Origin: Denticeps clupeoides
Lineage: Eukaryota; Chordata; Actinopteri; Clupeiformes; Denticipitidae
Assembly (NCBI RefSeq): GCF_900700375.1
Contig: NC_041719.1
Coordinates: 15,999,979 to 16,063,978 of the forward strand
DNA: 64,000 nt
Direction of reading: 5' to 3'
Positions 11,870-41,651 of this stretch are shown in pieces. The translations under genes were made by a program, and so were the position numbers. Every line of letters starts with the position of its first letter. The first letter of the stretch is position 1. The notes under the pieces are model-generated. The model was not told the DNA's origin. It did no database searches and saw only the letters and a list, made by a program, of their open reading frames with translations.

Positions 11870-13448
11870 TGTGACACCTGAGCATACCTGGCAGTTTTTG
11901 GTTGCCATAGTAATGCTCATCTGCCTTTTCATACAGTCTTTTCTCCATTCAGGCAGCTCCTTCTCTCACCACAAAGGCCCAAAAATGGGGAAAATGACTT
12001 GTTTTATTCACCTTTTTATTTTAGTTGGAATATAAATCAGACGTCAAAACTGCATTCTGGTGCAGCGAATCACTCGTTCCCTCACACACACACTCTCGCT
12101 CTCTCTTACTTCAGTTAATGCTCCCATTCGCTCCAGCACACATATACACACATGCACTCTATTTGACAAGGCTAGTGGACACCAAGCTAGAAAATGTATA
12201 CTGTACTGCTATTCATGAAGTATGACTAATAACATCACTTATGGAACATTTGAGAAATGACTATTTGTTTTCCAAGGTTTGGCTAAACAACTATATTGCT
12301 ATGGTCTACAAATATTCACCCAAAATCATTTCTACTGAAAGCCTCAGGGAAGAAGGTGAAAAATAGTGCAGAAACATTATGGGGGATGTAATCACATGTG
12401 TTCCTTTCCGTAGAAAGTATCCTTGTGGTTCCAGCTATCCAGAGTGAACATTAGATGGGACTATTCTGTTGGTAAAGCTTTTTTTTTTTAATTCTGGTTG
12501 CCTGAGGAGATGTATCTCTAATGCAATTATGTACTTCATAATGAAGTAAAAATGGGAAATTATGTGTTATGCTGTTTTTAAGGGTAATCATTATGTAATA
12601 AAAATGACAGAGCATGTCAACATAGTGTGACCCACAGGTATTTTCATCAGGGTGTGGTTTTAATATGCCTATTTTAGTGAATGGTTGATTTATGAGGTCA
12701 CCAGCATCCAGCCTCCCATCCTCAAAAATCTTACTCTGATTGGTTTGCTGGTCCTTATTGACAAATTCATTTTTGTAAATTGTACCCTGTAAATTGTGCC
12801 TTGTAAAAAAAACTAAAACCTACACGGCACTGTGACCTACTGTTGACTTGGGGACACAGTTTCATTGTGGTTCCTGTGTCTGATGAGATTCCACTGGTAA
12901 TCCGTTTCTGGCACTAAAATTCCGAATCCATAAAATGGGAATGTTAGGATGTCCATCAGCTGAACGTTTGGCAGACTCAAATTTCATTACAAATCCATTT
13001 CAGAGCTTAAAATGAAACCGATGAACGTTATGTAGAGAATTGTTGATAGGGGTTGGAAAAGGAGCAGTTTGAATGCAAGAAAATGAAGTGGACGAGTTTA
13101 AATGAAGGACAGACTGACAGGATGGAAGTTGAAAGGGATGGTTGGTTTTTAATCGAAAGAGAGTGAGAGGATGAGAAGGAGTTAAATAGAATGAGGAAGC
13201 AATTCAGAAGATTAGAGCCATCGAATACGAGAGATGTGAGAACGTGGAGAGCACCTTCCACAGTCACCGAAGTCCACTCATTAAGAAGCCAGGGCCATTC
13301 CTTGCATGTGCGTGTGGGTGCATGTGTGTTTCTAAGATAACAATCGGTTTTGTAAAAAAGGAAAAAAAAGTTCAGTGCAGAGGCTGCTATCAAAGACAGT
13401 GTTGAGGGTGTTGAGTGGCATCGAGACCATACAGATCCCCATGTGGGA
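11870..13448. other. tab3-tmem47 convergent interval, probably tmem47 3' UTR
   Basis: AT-rich, with no supported gene. TTTATT at 12003-12008 is AATAAA on the minus strand and could end a tmem47 3' UTR of about 1.4 kb. The 145-codon open frame at 13028-13465 on the minus strand overlaps the tmem47 stop region and has no recognisable domain. Confidence 0.45.
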
Positions 13449-19020
<5,572 letters not shown>

Positions 19021-19151
19021 CATCCATTCAGCGACACAACTGTAACCCACCCAAAACGAGTTCTATTCATGGCTTTTTTACACCAGTAAAAAAAATGTGT
19101 TTTGTGCTTAGAACTGATTACTAAACATGCGACTTTCCACATGTAGTATGA

Positions 19152-19346
19152 AAGAAAGTGAAGTGCTTGTCATTGTGATACACTGCAGCACAGCACATGG
19201 TTACACAACGAAATGTGTCCTCTGCTTGGTGAGCAGTGGGCAGCCATAACAGGCACCCGGGGACCAGTGTGCTTTGCTCAGTGGCACCTCAGTTGGACCT
19301 TCGAACTGGAAACCCCTTCCTTAACCCCTAGGCCACCACTGCCCCA
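19152..19346 (-). mobile_element. tRNA-derived SINE, family B
   Basis: Reverse copy, from AGTGAAGTGCTTGTCATTG to CTAGGCCACCACTGCC. It is slightly shortened in the middle and lies just upstream of the tmem47 promoter. Confidence 0.85.
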
Positions 19347-20550
19347 CATTTAGTACAGTATAAATTACAGTGGCTGAATATACAAATGTCAATGATCAAC
19401 ATTTTGGAACTGTTCTACTTTATGCCATTACAGTCACAATAAGCATGCCACAGGCACAAAAAAATTCTCCTGCCTTTAACAGACTTGACAGACAAAGTCG
19501 CTATCTTGGTGCTGAATCTCATGCCAGTGGGTATGATCTTTTTTTTCAGCAGCAGATAACAGATTAAGAAAAAAAAGCGTGAGCATTTGGGTCAGGAAAT
19601 CAGAGAGAAGTGCATGTGTGAGTGTGCATGCATTTGTGTTGACATGTCTGCTTATGCATATTAAAGACTGGCTTCAGGACTAGGTCAAATGCACCTTGTG
19701 GCAAAGTTCCCCCTCAGCATCACTGATAATTACCGATTCTAATCAGGAGACTCCCAGGAGGAGAACTCTCTTCCATACTCTTCAAGCTGGCACTGAATTT
19801 TAAGCAGAAGGCCACGTAGGTCCTATACAATCAAATAACAATCTTCATTCCATCACTTAATTAGTCAAAGGCTTAAAACAGTGCTGGTAGGCCAAGATTA
19901 TTAGACAGCCTTTAACTAAGCCAATTTTGGAACAAAACTGTATGACTCTTGGAAATTATGTTTGTCTAAGTGCATATAGCTAAAGTAACCAAGTTAATTT
20001 AAGTTAACAGTATTAACCAAGTTAAATTTAATCAATGCTGTATCAATGTGACTCTAAAATTCCAGTTCATCAAGCCTAAACAAATGAGCTCTTTCAATGT
20101 GGTATCAACCTGTAGATTAAGTTCTTTTTCCTTTATCAATATTTTCCTTTATCAATATTTTTCCAACACCAGATGGAGACAGTGGTTCAGGATTTCCCAC
20201 CCAGATCAGAAGCTGTGGCTTGGCTGATGACTCTTGTCTGAACTTTGCTGCCCCTTCATATCTGGATATTTGCATCTGGATACGGGGTACCTCGAGTTCA
20301 CCTGTCGGGGTGAACTGCGTCCAGAGAAACACAGAATAATGTGATCAGGAAGCCAGCCTAGCCGGCCAGGCCACGATGAAACGGAAACATAATGGACAAA
20401 GCAAGGAAATGGGACATATATGTATATAGCTATATATTTAATAGTTCCAAAGTGAGTGCATGATAGCAAACAAATAATAACACATTACAAAACATTCAAT
20501 GAATTCAGCTAGTGTAAACAAAATCTTACATAAATCATGTACACGATACA
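19347..20550. other. tmem47-prrg1 intergenic DNA
   Basis: AT-rich spacer between two divergent genes. A minus-strand open frame at 20117-20332 was examined and not recognised. No RNA gene or clear regulatory site is seen. Confidence 0.5.
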
Positions 20551-20738
20551 GGGTGGTAGTAGCCTAGTGGGTAACACACTCGCCTATGAACCAGAAAATC
20601 CCACTTACTACCATTGTGTCCCTGAGCAAGACACTTAACCCTAAGTTGCTCCAGGGAGACTGTCCCTGTAACTTCTGATTGTAAGTCGCTCTGGATAAGG
20701 GCGTCTGCCAAATGCCGTAAATGTAAATGTAAATGTAA
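20551..20738 (+). mobile_element. tRNA-derived SINE, family A
   Basis: Same family as 18206-18394, with a small deletion across box B (CCAGAAAATCCCACTTAC). The tail ends in a tandem ATGTAA repeat. Confidence 0.88.
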
Positions 20739-20799
20739 GTGAAAACCCTGAAATTTTATACACGTTTGCTTTTCCTGACTGTATTGCAGCTTGGCGCCG

Positions 20800-21357
20800 T
20801 CTCCCAAACAACAACACAGGCTTCTGCGCATGCGCGCCGCGGTTCTGTGCATCGGGGGGGAGGGGCCGAAACTGGACGCAACCAGAGCCGAACGAAACGC
20901 CGCACGGCTTTTAATCCCGTTATCCGTCTCGCTGTAAACGCCGCGCGTCGCTCCCGGCCTCGCTGGAAGGGGACATGACGGGACGCTCCCGTCTGGCGAC
21001 CTCGCCTGCGTAGCGGCGCTCGGAGACGCGGTGGTGTAACGGACCCGATGCTACCGACGGCCGTCAGTGTTCGGCGCCGCGCCGGGATGCTGGGCCGCGG
21101 CCGAGCGCTGTAGCGTTTGCCCGGTCGGCGGGGGGGTTTGACCTTTAGGCTCCGCGTTACCATTTCGGTCATGGCGGCGCCCGTTTTCCACTGTAAGTAT
21201 GAGCCTGCGTTGGAACGGAGCAGCGGCGTAGTAGCGGCGCTACGCCCTGTTAGTACACGGGCTCTGCCCGGCGACAGCGGCGGGGGATTTTCCCCTCTGA
21301 CCTTTCCTCCTTGCTGCGTTTCAGAGTCAGTCACCTTCCCGTAAATCTGCTGGGATC

Positions 21358-21360
<3 letters not shown>
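20800..21360 (+). promoter_or_regulatory. prrg1: prrg1 CpG promoter with a perfect NRF-1 palindrome
   Basis: The CpG island precedes the start codon at 21358. TGCGCATGCGCG at 20825-20836 fits the NRF-1 consensus YGCGCAYGCGCR exactly. A probable untranslated exon ends near 21192 (CCACTG|TAAGTATGAG region) or continues into the start exon; this is not resolved. Confidence 0.55.
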
Positions 21361-22784
<1,424 letters not shown>

Positions 22785-22906
22785 CCGTCAGTCAGCAGGT
22801 TTACCTGCTTTTCCTCAGGCCTCAAACCCCTGCTCCTCACCTCAGCCTTCATCCTGACGTCCACTCTCTTCCTCACCTTTACTCCGAACTCGGCTAATAC
22901 CGTAGC

Positions 22907-22912
22907 AATAAA
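22907..22912 (+). terminator. prrg1: prrg1 poly(A) signal
   Basis: AATAAA lies 120 bases after the prrg1 stop codon and is the first signal in the 3' region. A later AATAAA near 24019 is possible. Confidence 0.55.
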
Positions 22913-22929
22913 ACAACGGGGCTCGGCAC

Positions 22930-24190
22930 TGGCACAGCCCGCTTTACTTTCCTACAGTAGTACACGCCCGGGTTCAGTACTGTCTGTAGGAAAGTTAAAC
23001 CTTCACTTTATTAAGGTCGATGTGAAGATCTGCTTGTTGGAAGAGCAGCTTAAGAGCGGCGTTTGATGATCTGGAGAGTGTTGAAATAGGAACATTTTAA
23101 GTGGGTCTGATTTGTCCTGAATTCTCAGCAAAAGCAGGAATTTTATACTTTACTGCCAATGATTGTTAGAGTGAAATATTTAGAGCTAATTTCTAAATCA
23201 AATTTTACTGTAATTACAGTCACAAAGCAATAATCGGGACCACATTTCACATATACTGCTTCATTTTATACTAACATTGAAATATGAACAGCCTTTTCAA
23301 ATGGCCAGTTCTGTTGGATGGTGCCGTAATGAGGATCCAAATGGTTGTGTCCGTGGCGTATGTCTCAAGATGTTCAGCATTTCCGGTCTGATCTGTCTGT
23401 GCTTCGTTTTCTAGCTTGATGGCGAAGAGGACCTTAATTGCTCTTAAAAGGAGAAGCTGTTCAGAACTGTTGTCTGAAGAAATGGACTGTTGGGGATGTG
23501 GGAAATGTAATGTATTGCAGGAAAATGGGTGTGGTGCAAAACTTAGATTTTCTGGAAGGAATATGGTCTGCATTACGTCATGGTGACCATGACAGTTGAG
23601 TTTCTCTCTGTGTGTGTGTGTGTGTTATCTTATTTCATCTGGTTGTGAATGAAAGCACTTTTAAAAAATGAAAAAGGCCTGCAGAGCCAATAATTCACAT
23701 ATGGTAATATGCAGTTTGGTTACTTATTTCTTTGTAAAAAAAAAAAATCTCATTTATCTCTCATTAGTCATTCTAAATATGCAACAATAACTCCAAGAAC
23801 TCTATAAACCAAACAGCATAAATCTGAACCTGCATTTAAAAAAAACAAGCATTTAATTCTGTTGAACCTGTGTGAAAGTGTGTTTGTGAACTGACATTTA
23901 ACTGTAGAGCCCAAATGAGGAGTGATGGGCTCTGATTTGCCAACTTTGATTCAGGTAGCCATCTTATTGGGTGTACAGTGTGCTGTAATCCTTCTCATTT
24001 GCTATGCCTTATTAATTCAAATAAACAAATGTAATTTTTTTCCAGATGAAGTGTGCTTGACTTGTGATTAAAAATATTCTGAAGTTTTATTCTGTTTCGT
24101 GTGAATAATTTTAATTAAAATTTCACATTTTTATGCTATATATGACAGACACATGCACAGTCACATGAAGAATTGTCCAACGCATAGAAA
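22930..24190. other. prrg1-cpox convergent spacer
   Basis: AT-rich with short TG and A tracts. No gene or mobile element is recognised. Confidence 0.5.
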
Positions 24191-24199
24191 TAATCATTA

Positions 24200-24205
24200 T
24201 TTTAT
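24200..24205 (-). terminator. cpox: Candidate cpox poly(A) signal
   Basis: TTTATT on the plus strand is AATAAA on the minus strand, about 440 bases after the cpox stop codon. Confidence 0.4.
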
Positions 24206-24648
24206 TATTTAAAATACAAAAAAACACCACCAATACTGGGAGCTCTTTCATCCAAAACTAATTGAAAAGCCTTGACAAAGCCGAAATGAATCCACTGGGT
24301 GTAACAGTGTACAGGTGCAGCAGCGACGTTTCTATAGCTACATACAGGGAACAATCATTAAAAGCACAAACAGAGGAGGACGGCTCAGGTATTCATTGCA
24401 TGGGAGAGTCGTCGCCAAGAGGCAGTTTGAAGCGGAACATTGGCTTTAATGTGGGTGTGTGAGCCAACATTATTGCCTGCAGCATGACTGACTGACTGCA
24501 GTCAACACATAAATCCCTTAGCTGAAGCAGCGTGGCCAGATCCAGTCAGTGCCTCCCACAGACAGGCATCGGGACACCAGCAATTTCAGTAGAGTGGCAG
24601 GAAAAGAAAAGGTCTCTGTGCACATTGGGCAAATCAGAGGTCACGATG

Positions 24649-28180
<3,532 letters not shown>

Positions 28181-28249
28181 GACGAGGCGTGTTCGCCAAT
28201 TCAAGCCCCGTGTCAAACTTCTGCAAAAGACATCGATTTGTGCGTGTAG

Positions 28250-29060
28250 CGAGGCACGTACTCGCGCATTTCTCTGGTTCCGCGTAACTCTGATGCCAGA
28301 AGGGACTCATGGGAAATTGTGTCTTTCGGCGCTCGTCCCTTGCCAATGCTTCTGATCAACGCTTGTCTTGAAACTACAATATCCAGTGTCCTTTCGGTGA
28401 CAAAAGGCGTGACTTAAAACCCGTAGACCAATGGCACAAAAGAGGGGCGGGGTTTAAGTTTTAAGCAGGTGGGAATGGCGCTGCCTGAAATAAAAAGATT
28501 ATTTACAGTTTTGACAGTACCGCACCTTGTTCACATTTCAACTCGTATTTGTTCATTAAAATGATGTTTGGACGCCAGAACACCGATTATGTGGTAAAAG
28601 TAATGTCAAGGTCCACCGATCGTTCCTATACAACGGAATGACAGTTGGTTCCAGAGAGATAAGGAAAGGCGTGGCCGTCACACGCCCACTCCTCCGTTCG
28701 CACGTACGCTCTCGAACCGCGCTCACGGATGAAAACTATTTATTACTTTTTTTTTTTAATGAGTCGGTGATTAAGTTGACCAAAGTCCCAAACGTTCTTC
28801 ACCTGTACATACGTCTCGCTGTTTCCTGAAAGCGTCGACGTTCTGCGCAGGCGCGGTGCCCTACGCGCAGGCGTGTTGTGGCGACATCTCCATGGCGACC
28901 GCGTTGTCGCCCGGCGGCCGGCTGCCTGTGTGCGCTGGTACAAGCGGCCGGAGAGGATTAGCTCTCGTGTAGCAGAATAGCCAGAAAGCCGCCGTTGGAT
29001 GGGACTAGTCCGCGAATAAACGCCGGTAACCGCTGGCATGACGCAAATAATTTGATGCGG
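28250..29060. promoter_or_regulatory. Shared cpox / ccdc181 divergent promoter with NRF-1, ZNF143-like and X-box-like sites
   Basis: CpG-rich head-to-head interval. TGCGCAGGCGCG (28844-28855) and CGCGCAGGCGTG (28864-28875) resemble NRF-1 sites. ATCTCCATGGCGACC (28886-28900) resembles an RFX X-box. Near cpox, AACTACAATATCCAGTG (about 28370-28386) and a minus-strand ACAATTTCCCATGAG (about 28307-28321) resemble ZNF143/THAP11 sites. NRF-1 would suit a mitochondrial gene and an X-box a ciliary or flagellar gene. Sites are read by eye. Confidence 0.5.
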
Positions 29061-29665
29061 CGGAGCAAAATTGTTCGCTGCGAAGTAGAAATATTCTTGC
29101 GTATTCGCCGCTCCAGCTTTAGACGTAAGTAAATAGGCCGACCCTAAGCCAAATTAGGACTGTATTTACATGCATCTAGTCAAATAATTATTAGGCTGAT
29201 GCCCTTTTGAAAAATGTTTAGTATATGGCGTTGAATGTGTAAGTTAATTAAATAAAGAAATATTTACACTTTATAAATGCCACTTCTTACCATTTCTTTT
29301 AGAAATACTGTAATTATGGCAGCATCAGTTGGTGAGGATTTTTTTTTAAAAACTTGACATGTATGGATATTTTTGCACAGGTGCCGCTTTTTGCAACCGT
29401 GCAAGCATGTTTAAATGGCACTGAGAGAAAGTGCAATAACTCACAGGCTGCTATGAAATATTATATTCCCGCATTACCACGTTTGACCACAAGGGGTTCA
29501 ACCGTGAGGAGCTTAACATGAACGATGCAGGCTAAGAAGCCCCATTTATCCATATATATTTTGACTTGGTCTTTTTTTTTCATTATGTTTTCAATTTAAC
29601 ATATCACCAGAAGGCAAATGGGACTTCTTCTTTTTTTCTGTCACCGTCTTAAACAGAGGGGGGAA

Positions 29666-32592
29666 ATGACCCACAAAACTCAGGAGGAGTATGAGGACGA
29701 CTTTGAAAAAGATCTGGACTGGCTTATCAGTGAGGAGGAGAAGAGCGAGGACCAGGTTTGTGATGTTTCTCAGTGGGATAGAGTGAGCGACGGCAGGCGC
29801 TGCGTGGTGTGCTGTGAAAGTGCTGCGGGGGGTGGTGCAGTGTTACCTGCGCAGGTCTGTATGTGAAATCGATACCATCGTTATAGTCACAGATACTTTC
29901 ACTGGGAACATTAAGACGTCAGGCTCTCTGATCTTTCGCTCATGCTCCTTGTGAGCTTTTCTGCATGGTTTCACGTCTTAAATGTCTAAACTCATTACAC
30001 CCCGTCCCTGTTTTCATACAGGACCATGAATATGAGGACATTGAGACACAAATAGATAAAGAGCTTGAGGAGGAAGAAGAAACATTGAAAAGGTCTGATG
30101 ACAGGACACATGAAGAGCCAGAGAATACGTCGGAGGAGGATGAAGATAGGTGGCCCACTCCGATGGAGCCAGTGTTGGAGCCAGACAGTGACCTCATCTC
30201 CCCATCTCCTCTGGCACCTGAAGGAGAGCTGGATGAGGAGAAGAAGTACATCTTGGAGAAGATTGAGCAGGCCAACCGGCAATTGCAGACCCAAGAAGCC
30301 CCAGATCTCACTCGCCGCAGGCGGCTTCAGTTCAAGGACACACTGGTGGACTTGGTAGTGCCAGCACTGGACAATGGATCTGAAAGTGGCCTCAGTATGG
30401 TCCAGGCAGATTGTGACAGTCCCAGTCCTCTCAGCGGTGCTGAGTTAAATGAGGATGTTTCAGGGAGGATGTTGAATCTTAAGATCACAGACCATGATAA
30501 TGGCTCTGCCACAGACACCATCAGGGAAGGACAGGCAGGGAGTGGGAAAGAAGGTCGTGTGTTGGTGGAGAAAGATGGGAAGTTTGACTTTGTGAGTCTG
30601 AAGGAGGTGGAGAGTCATGGTTTGTTGCCTCCTTTATCTTCATGTGCTAGTGACAACCCCCATGCCTCTCTTCGGCAGAACAGTTTCAGTCACATTAAAA
30701 GTCCCTCCCCTTCACTAAGGTCAAACTCAAGCTCCACTCAGTTCACAGGAACTGAAACCCTGTTTATGCCCAAGCCTCCACCAAAGTCAAGGAACAGACC
30801 AAACTCGGCCGTTCATAGCCACAGGGTTCCGGCAAGGCCGGGCACCAACCGCAGAGTGCAGTCTGCCAGCTCTGCACCCTCACAGGCCACCTTCACCCTC
30901 ACACCTCAGCAGAAGGAGCATCTGCTCAGACTGCAGCAGAGGAGGGAGAAAATGGCCAGAGAGGTCAGAACCATCTAAACAACCATACTAAGGTTCTATG
31001 TGGGGACAGTGGATGTTCTGACAATATTCACAGTGTGTAGTGCTCACTACTGATTTCTCTCCAACATGTCTGCGGTGCTCTTGTACAGGTCTGGAAAGAA
31101 TGTTCTGCAGTGCAGTTTCTCTCACTTTCTTTATAGTAGCTCATCAGAAATTCAGTAGACCACAGCTCTGCATTGCATATTTGAGTCAGCAGAATTAAGA
31201 ACATTGTATATGCAGAACTTTCTTAGACTCACATTTTAATTGTATGACATGTAGTGAAAAGCTTATTGCAACGCCTGACCTTAAAACTGTATAAGAAAAG
31301 AGAACCAGTATGCCTGTAGAGATAAAGTGCAGATGCATTTTCAACATGACATACAGAGAGCCCCATTACATTTCTTTACGTCTGCTGAAATTAATAATGT
31401 GAGAAAACGTCATCACAGCAAATAGACTGGACAGGGGGCCTGGAAATGCTCTTCGTTTGTGGTGAAGGTATTACAAAAATTTCAAAATTCTTCTCATTTA
31501 TTACCGCCATTGCTCTCTATCAGGAAGAGCTGCGGAAACGGGAGGAGGAGGACCAGAAGAAGCAGGAAAATGAGCTGGCCTTTAAGGCGTGGCTCATGAA
31601 AAAGCGGGAGCAGCAGCAAGAGGAGAGAAGGGTCCAGAGGGCTCAAGAGATGGAGAGAATGAGTTGCAATGTTTGTCCGCTAGAGTGAACTAAAGAGTCA
31701 TTTTAGTAATAAATCAATCCTTGTACTTATACCGACATGTGCTTATTAGATATCTACAGACATTATTCTTAGTTTTTAATTTGAAAAGTAATATCCGTTC
31801 TTTTAGTATAAATCATCCTCTGAGTAGTCTCAGATTAACATTTTATCCCAAATGACTTCAACATGATAGAGGAAATTACCTCTGTGCTTGATTATTACAC
31901 TAACTTTGCCTGTGTCTTTAGAAGGAGTTCTGTGACCCAAATGAGGCCTATAAAGTGTGGCTGCAGCGCAAACATGAGCAACAGTTGAAAGAGAAACATC
32001 TGCAGGACATGAAGAAATTGGAACTGGAGAGTGGCTTCTACTTTCACAACCGTGAGGAGTGTGAGAAGGCTTTTAAAATGTGAGTACTGCTGACAGACAG
32101 ACTGAATAAGGGTTCTGAAAGTGGTATTCAGATAGCAATATTTGATATAGTGATGCCTTCATTTAATGTGACAGCATCCTACATCTTAACTAAATATAGT
32201 TAATATATATAATCCATTGGAAAATGTCAAATTTCATGGGCTGTCATGTGGGCATCCACAATAGGAACCCTTGATGGATAATCTAGTCTGCAGTTACAGA
32301 ATGTGCATAACATGCATTATAACAGGCATATCCTAAAATGATTATAACAATTATAGATAAAATGTGCACACAATCTTTTATTGTTTTGGAAGAGGTAAAG
32401 TGGACAGTATCATTTGTCAGGTGGCTGAGACGTAAAAGAGCGGAGAAGAGGGCTGAGAAACTGGCGGCTCGAGAACGTTCCCGTAGATTGGTGCTAGAAG
32501 AACGGCGGAACAGGCGCATGCAAGACCTGCTGTGCACCGTCAACGAGGCGAAGACATTCCGCTTCTCTGATGCCTATGGCTCCTGCTTGTGA
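29666..32592 (+). CDS. ccdc181: CCDC181, microtubule-associated coiled-coil protein
   Basis: Five coding exons: 29666-29755, 30022-30963, 31524-31670, 31922-32079 and 32421-32592. They give 502 residues (human about 509). The start fits human CCDC181, which shares EEYEDDFEKDLDWLISE soon after the Met. An acidic region follows, then KKYILEKIEQANRQLQ, RRRRLQFKDTLVDLVVPAL and LVEKDGKFDFVSL. The C-terminal half is a charged coiled coil with FKAWLMKKREQQQEE and WLRRKRAEKRAEK, ending AKTFRFSDAYGSCL. The mammalian protein binds microtubules and localises to sperm flagella and motile cilia. The exon 3 donor is a weak AAT|GTTTGT, chosen because only it keeps phase with exon 4; it resembles the exon 1 donor (CAG|GTTTGT). 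Confidence 0.93.
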
Positions 32593-32672
32593 GGCTGAGG
32601 CTGGCAGACTCTGCAGGAGATACACCTGGGCCAAACTGGAAGGAGACACTACAGTTTCATACTCCTTCCTTG

Positions 32673-32678
32673 AATAAA
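32673..32678 (+). terminator. ccdc181: ccdc181 poly(A) signal
   Basis: AATAAA lies 80 bases after the stop codon, the first signal downstream. Confidence 0.6.
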
Positions 32679-32699
32679 AAAAACAGCAATCTATGCTAT

Positions 32700-34140
32700 T
32701 TTTTGCTGTAAAAAAACATTGAAATCTTTTACAGTCACAAGATATCAATATTATTACAATGTTATGAATGCATTCTTGTTTGATGAATATTGATGATACA
32801 TACAATTACTGGTTCTGTCCTGTCCAATATATCTCAAAGAGATAGAAAGCACACGAAGACAGAAGAATGTGAGGTCTGTTCAGTGGGGTGCCACTTCTTG
32901 CTGTCAGTGTGATGGAAGAAATGAGTTAGGAATAAACCTCACTTACCAAGAGCTGCTAGACAAGTCATGAATAATTTTGATGCTAATTATAAGGGCAAAA
33001 TAAATGATGCATGGTACTTGAGTTTAAAGGTTAATGAATGTGCAGCTATATGAACTCTCTGAAACTTGGAAGGTGATATTTCAAATGCATTATTCGAAGG
33101 TAGCAAAATTATGTGACATCCAAGAAATAAATTATATGAATTTTTTCCCTTTTTGTTTGCTTATTTCATCATTCTTCAATTGAACATTATACAGTGGACA
33201 TAAAAGACGTCAGGCTCTCTAAGGGGTGAAACTAAGGGGTGACTGCAAAGATATTTATAAATTGACATTTGTAAAGATGAGTTAAGATAAGATAAGATCA
33301 ACTATTATTAGTCCCACAAGTGGGAAATTGCACTTGTCACGGCAGAAAGTGGATAGAAGCAGAAGGTAATAGCAGCAAAAAACAGAGGTAATAGCAGCAC
33401 AAAAAATAAGATAAATATGTATCTGTGTATATCTACAAATTTACAATTTAAACAATTTACAATTTAACAGAATGTACCAAAGTGTGTTTGTTTGTCTGTG
33501 TGTGTGTGGTCAGCAGTGAGGTCTTTGTTATAGAGTCTGACAGCGGATGGAAGCAAAGACCTTAAAATGGTGTTTGAAAAAAATCACCGTTTGGTAGCTT
33601 CATCTCACAAAAATCAAAGACAAAATTAACCAATAAATGAAATAACTTTGCTCAGAAAATTATTTACGTAATTTATCAGACACTCTTGTTCAAAGAGCCG
33701 TAGATCAGTGCTTTGTAATCCAAATTTGTAAGTTACTAGACTTACATTTAACAACAGCCAAAAGTCAGGAAAATAAACTTAATAAACATACAAGTCATCT
33801 GTATTAGTCCAGTAGATACTCCTCGACGAGTTGCATGTTTAATCATGGTTGGGAAGGGATGTGGCTCTGATGGTTCTGATAGGGAGTTGGTTCCACCACT
33901 GAGGAGCCAGGATGCATGTCTTGCTCTTCTTTTGATAAGTGGAGGCTCAATACTAGTTTTTAATGCTCTGAGAGTGACCCACTGCTTCAAGTGATAAGAA
34001 GGAGCACTTCCATGGACAGTCACATGAAGCCAGTGCATGTGTGTGTGTTTGTGGCTTCACGTGTGACGTGTTTTTCCTCCAAAACCCCTGAATATTTTGT
34101 TCAGAATATTTTAAAGCAAACATAGTCAATTACTGATCCA
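32700..34140. other. ccdc181-fsd1 intergenic DNA with dispersed repeat pieces
   Basis: No gene is supported. The stretch 33285-33560 (TCCCACAAGTGGGAAATTGC onward, through AGTCTGACAGCGGATGGAA) matches a dispersed fish repeat I recall but cannot name. The stretch 33830-34040 (minus strand GGAACCAACTCCCTATCAGA) may be a non-LTR retrotransposon tail, at low confidence. Confidence 0.4.
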
Positions 34141-34161
34141 CCAAAACAATAACCAAAAGAA

Positions 34162-34176
34162 ACTACATTACCCAGC
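34162..34176 (+). promoter_or_regulatory. fsd1: ZNF143/THAP11-like site in the fsd1 promoter
   Basis: ACTACATTACCCAGC fits the ACTACAnnTCCCAGC pattern with one difference. It is followed by CACATGCGCAG, a partial NRF-1 site. It lies 180 bases before the fsd1 start codon. Confidence 0.45.
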
Positions 34177-34353
34177 TGCCATCAGTCTTGCACATGCGCA
34201 GAGTGGTCAACGGGCCGAGACGTTGGGTGAAGGATGCAGTATACTTCGGCAGCATCAGTACCATAGACAGAGGTTTGTAGCGTTAGAAGGAAATAAGACT
34301 ACGATTACTTTTGGGACATTTCGTACCTGTCGCTCCTGTTTCGTGTCGGCAAC

Positions 34354-41651
<7,298 letters not shown>

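Noticed and set aside
20117-20332. Minus-strand open frame with regular-looking protein composition
   Set aside because: No family recognised, no splice sites or promoter; treated as chance or repeat-derived.
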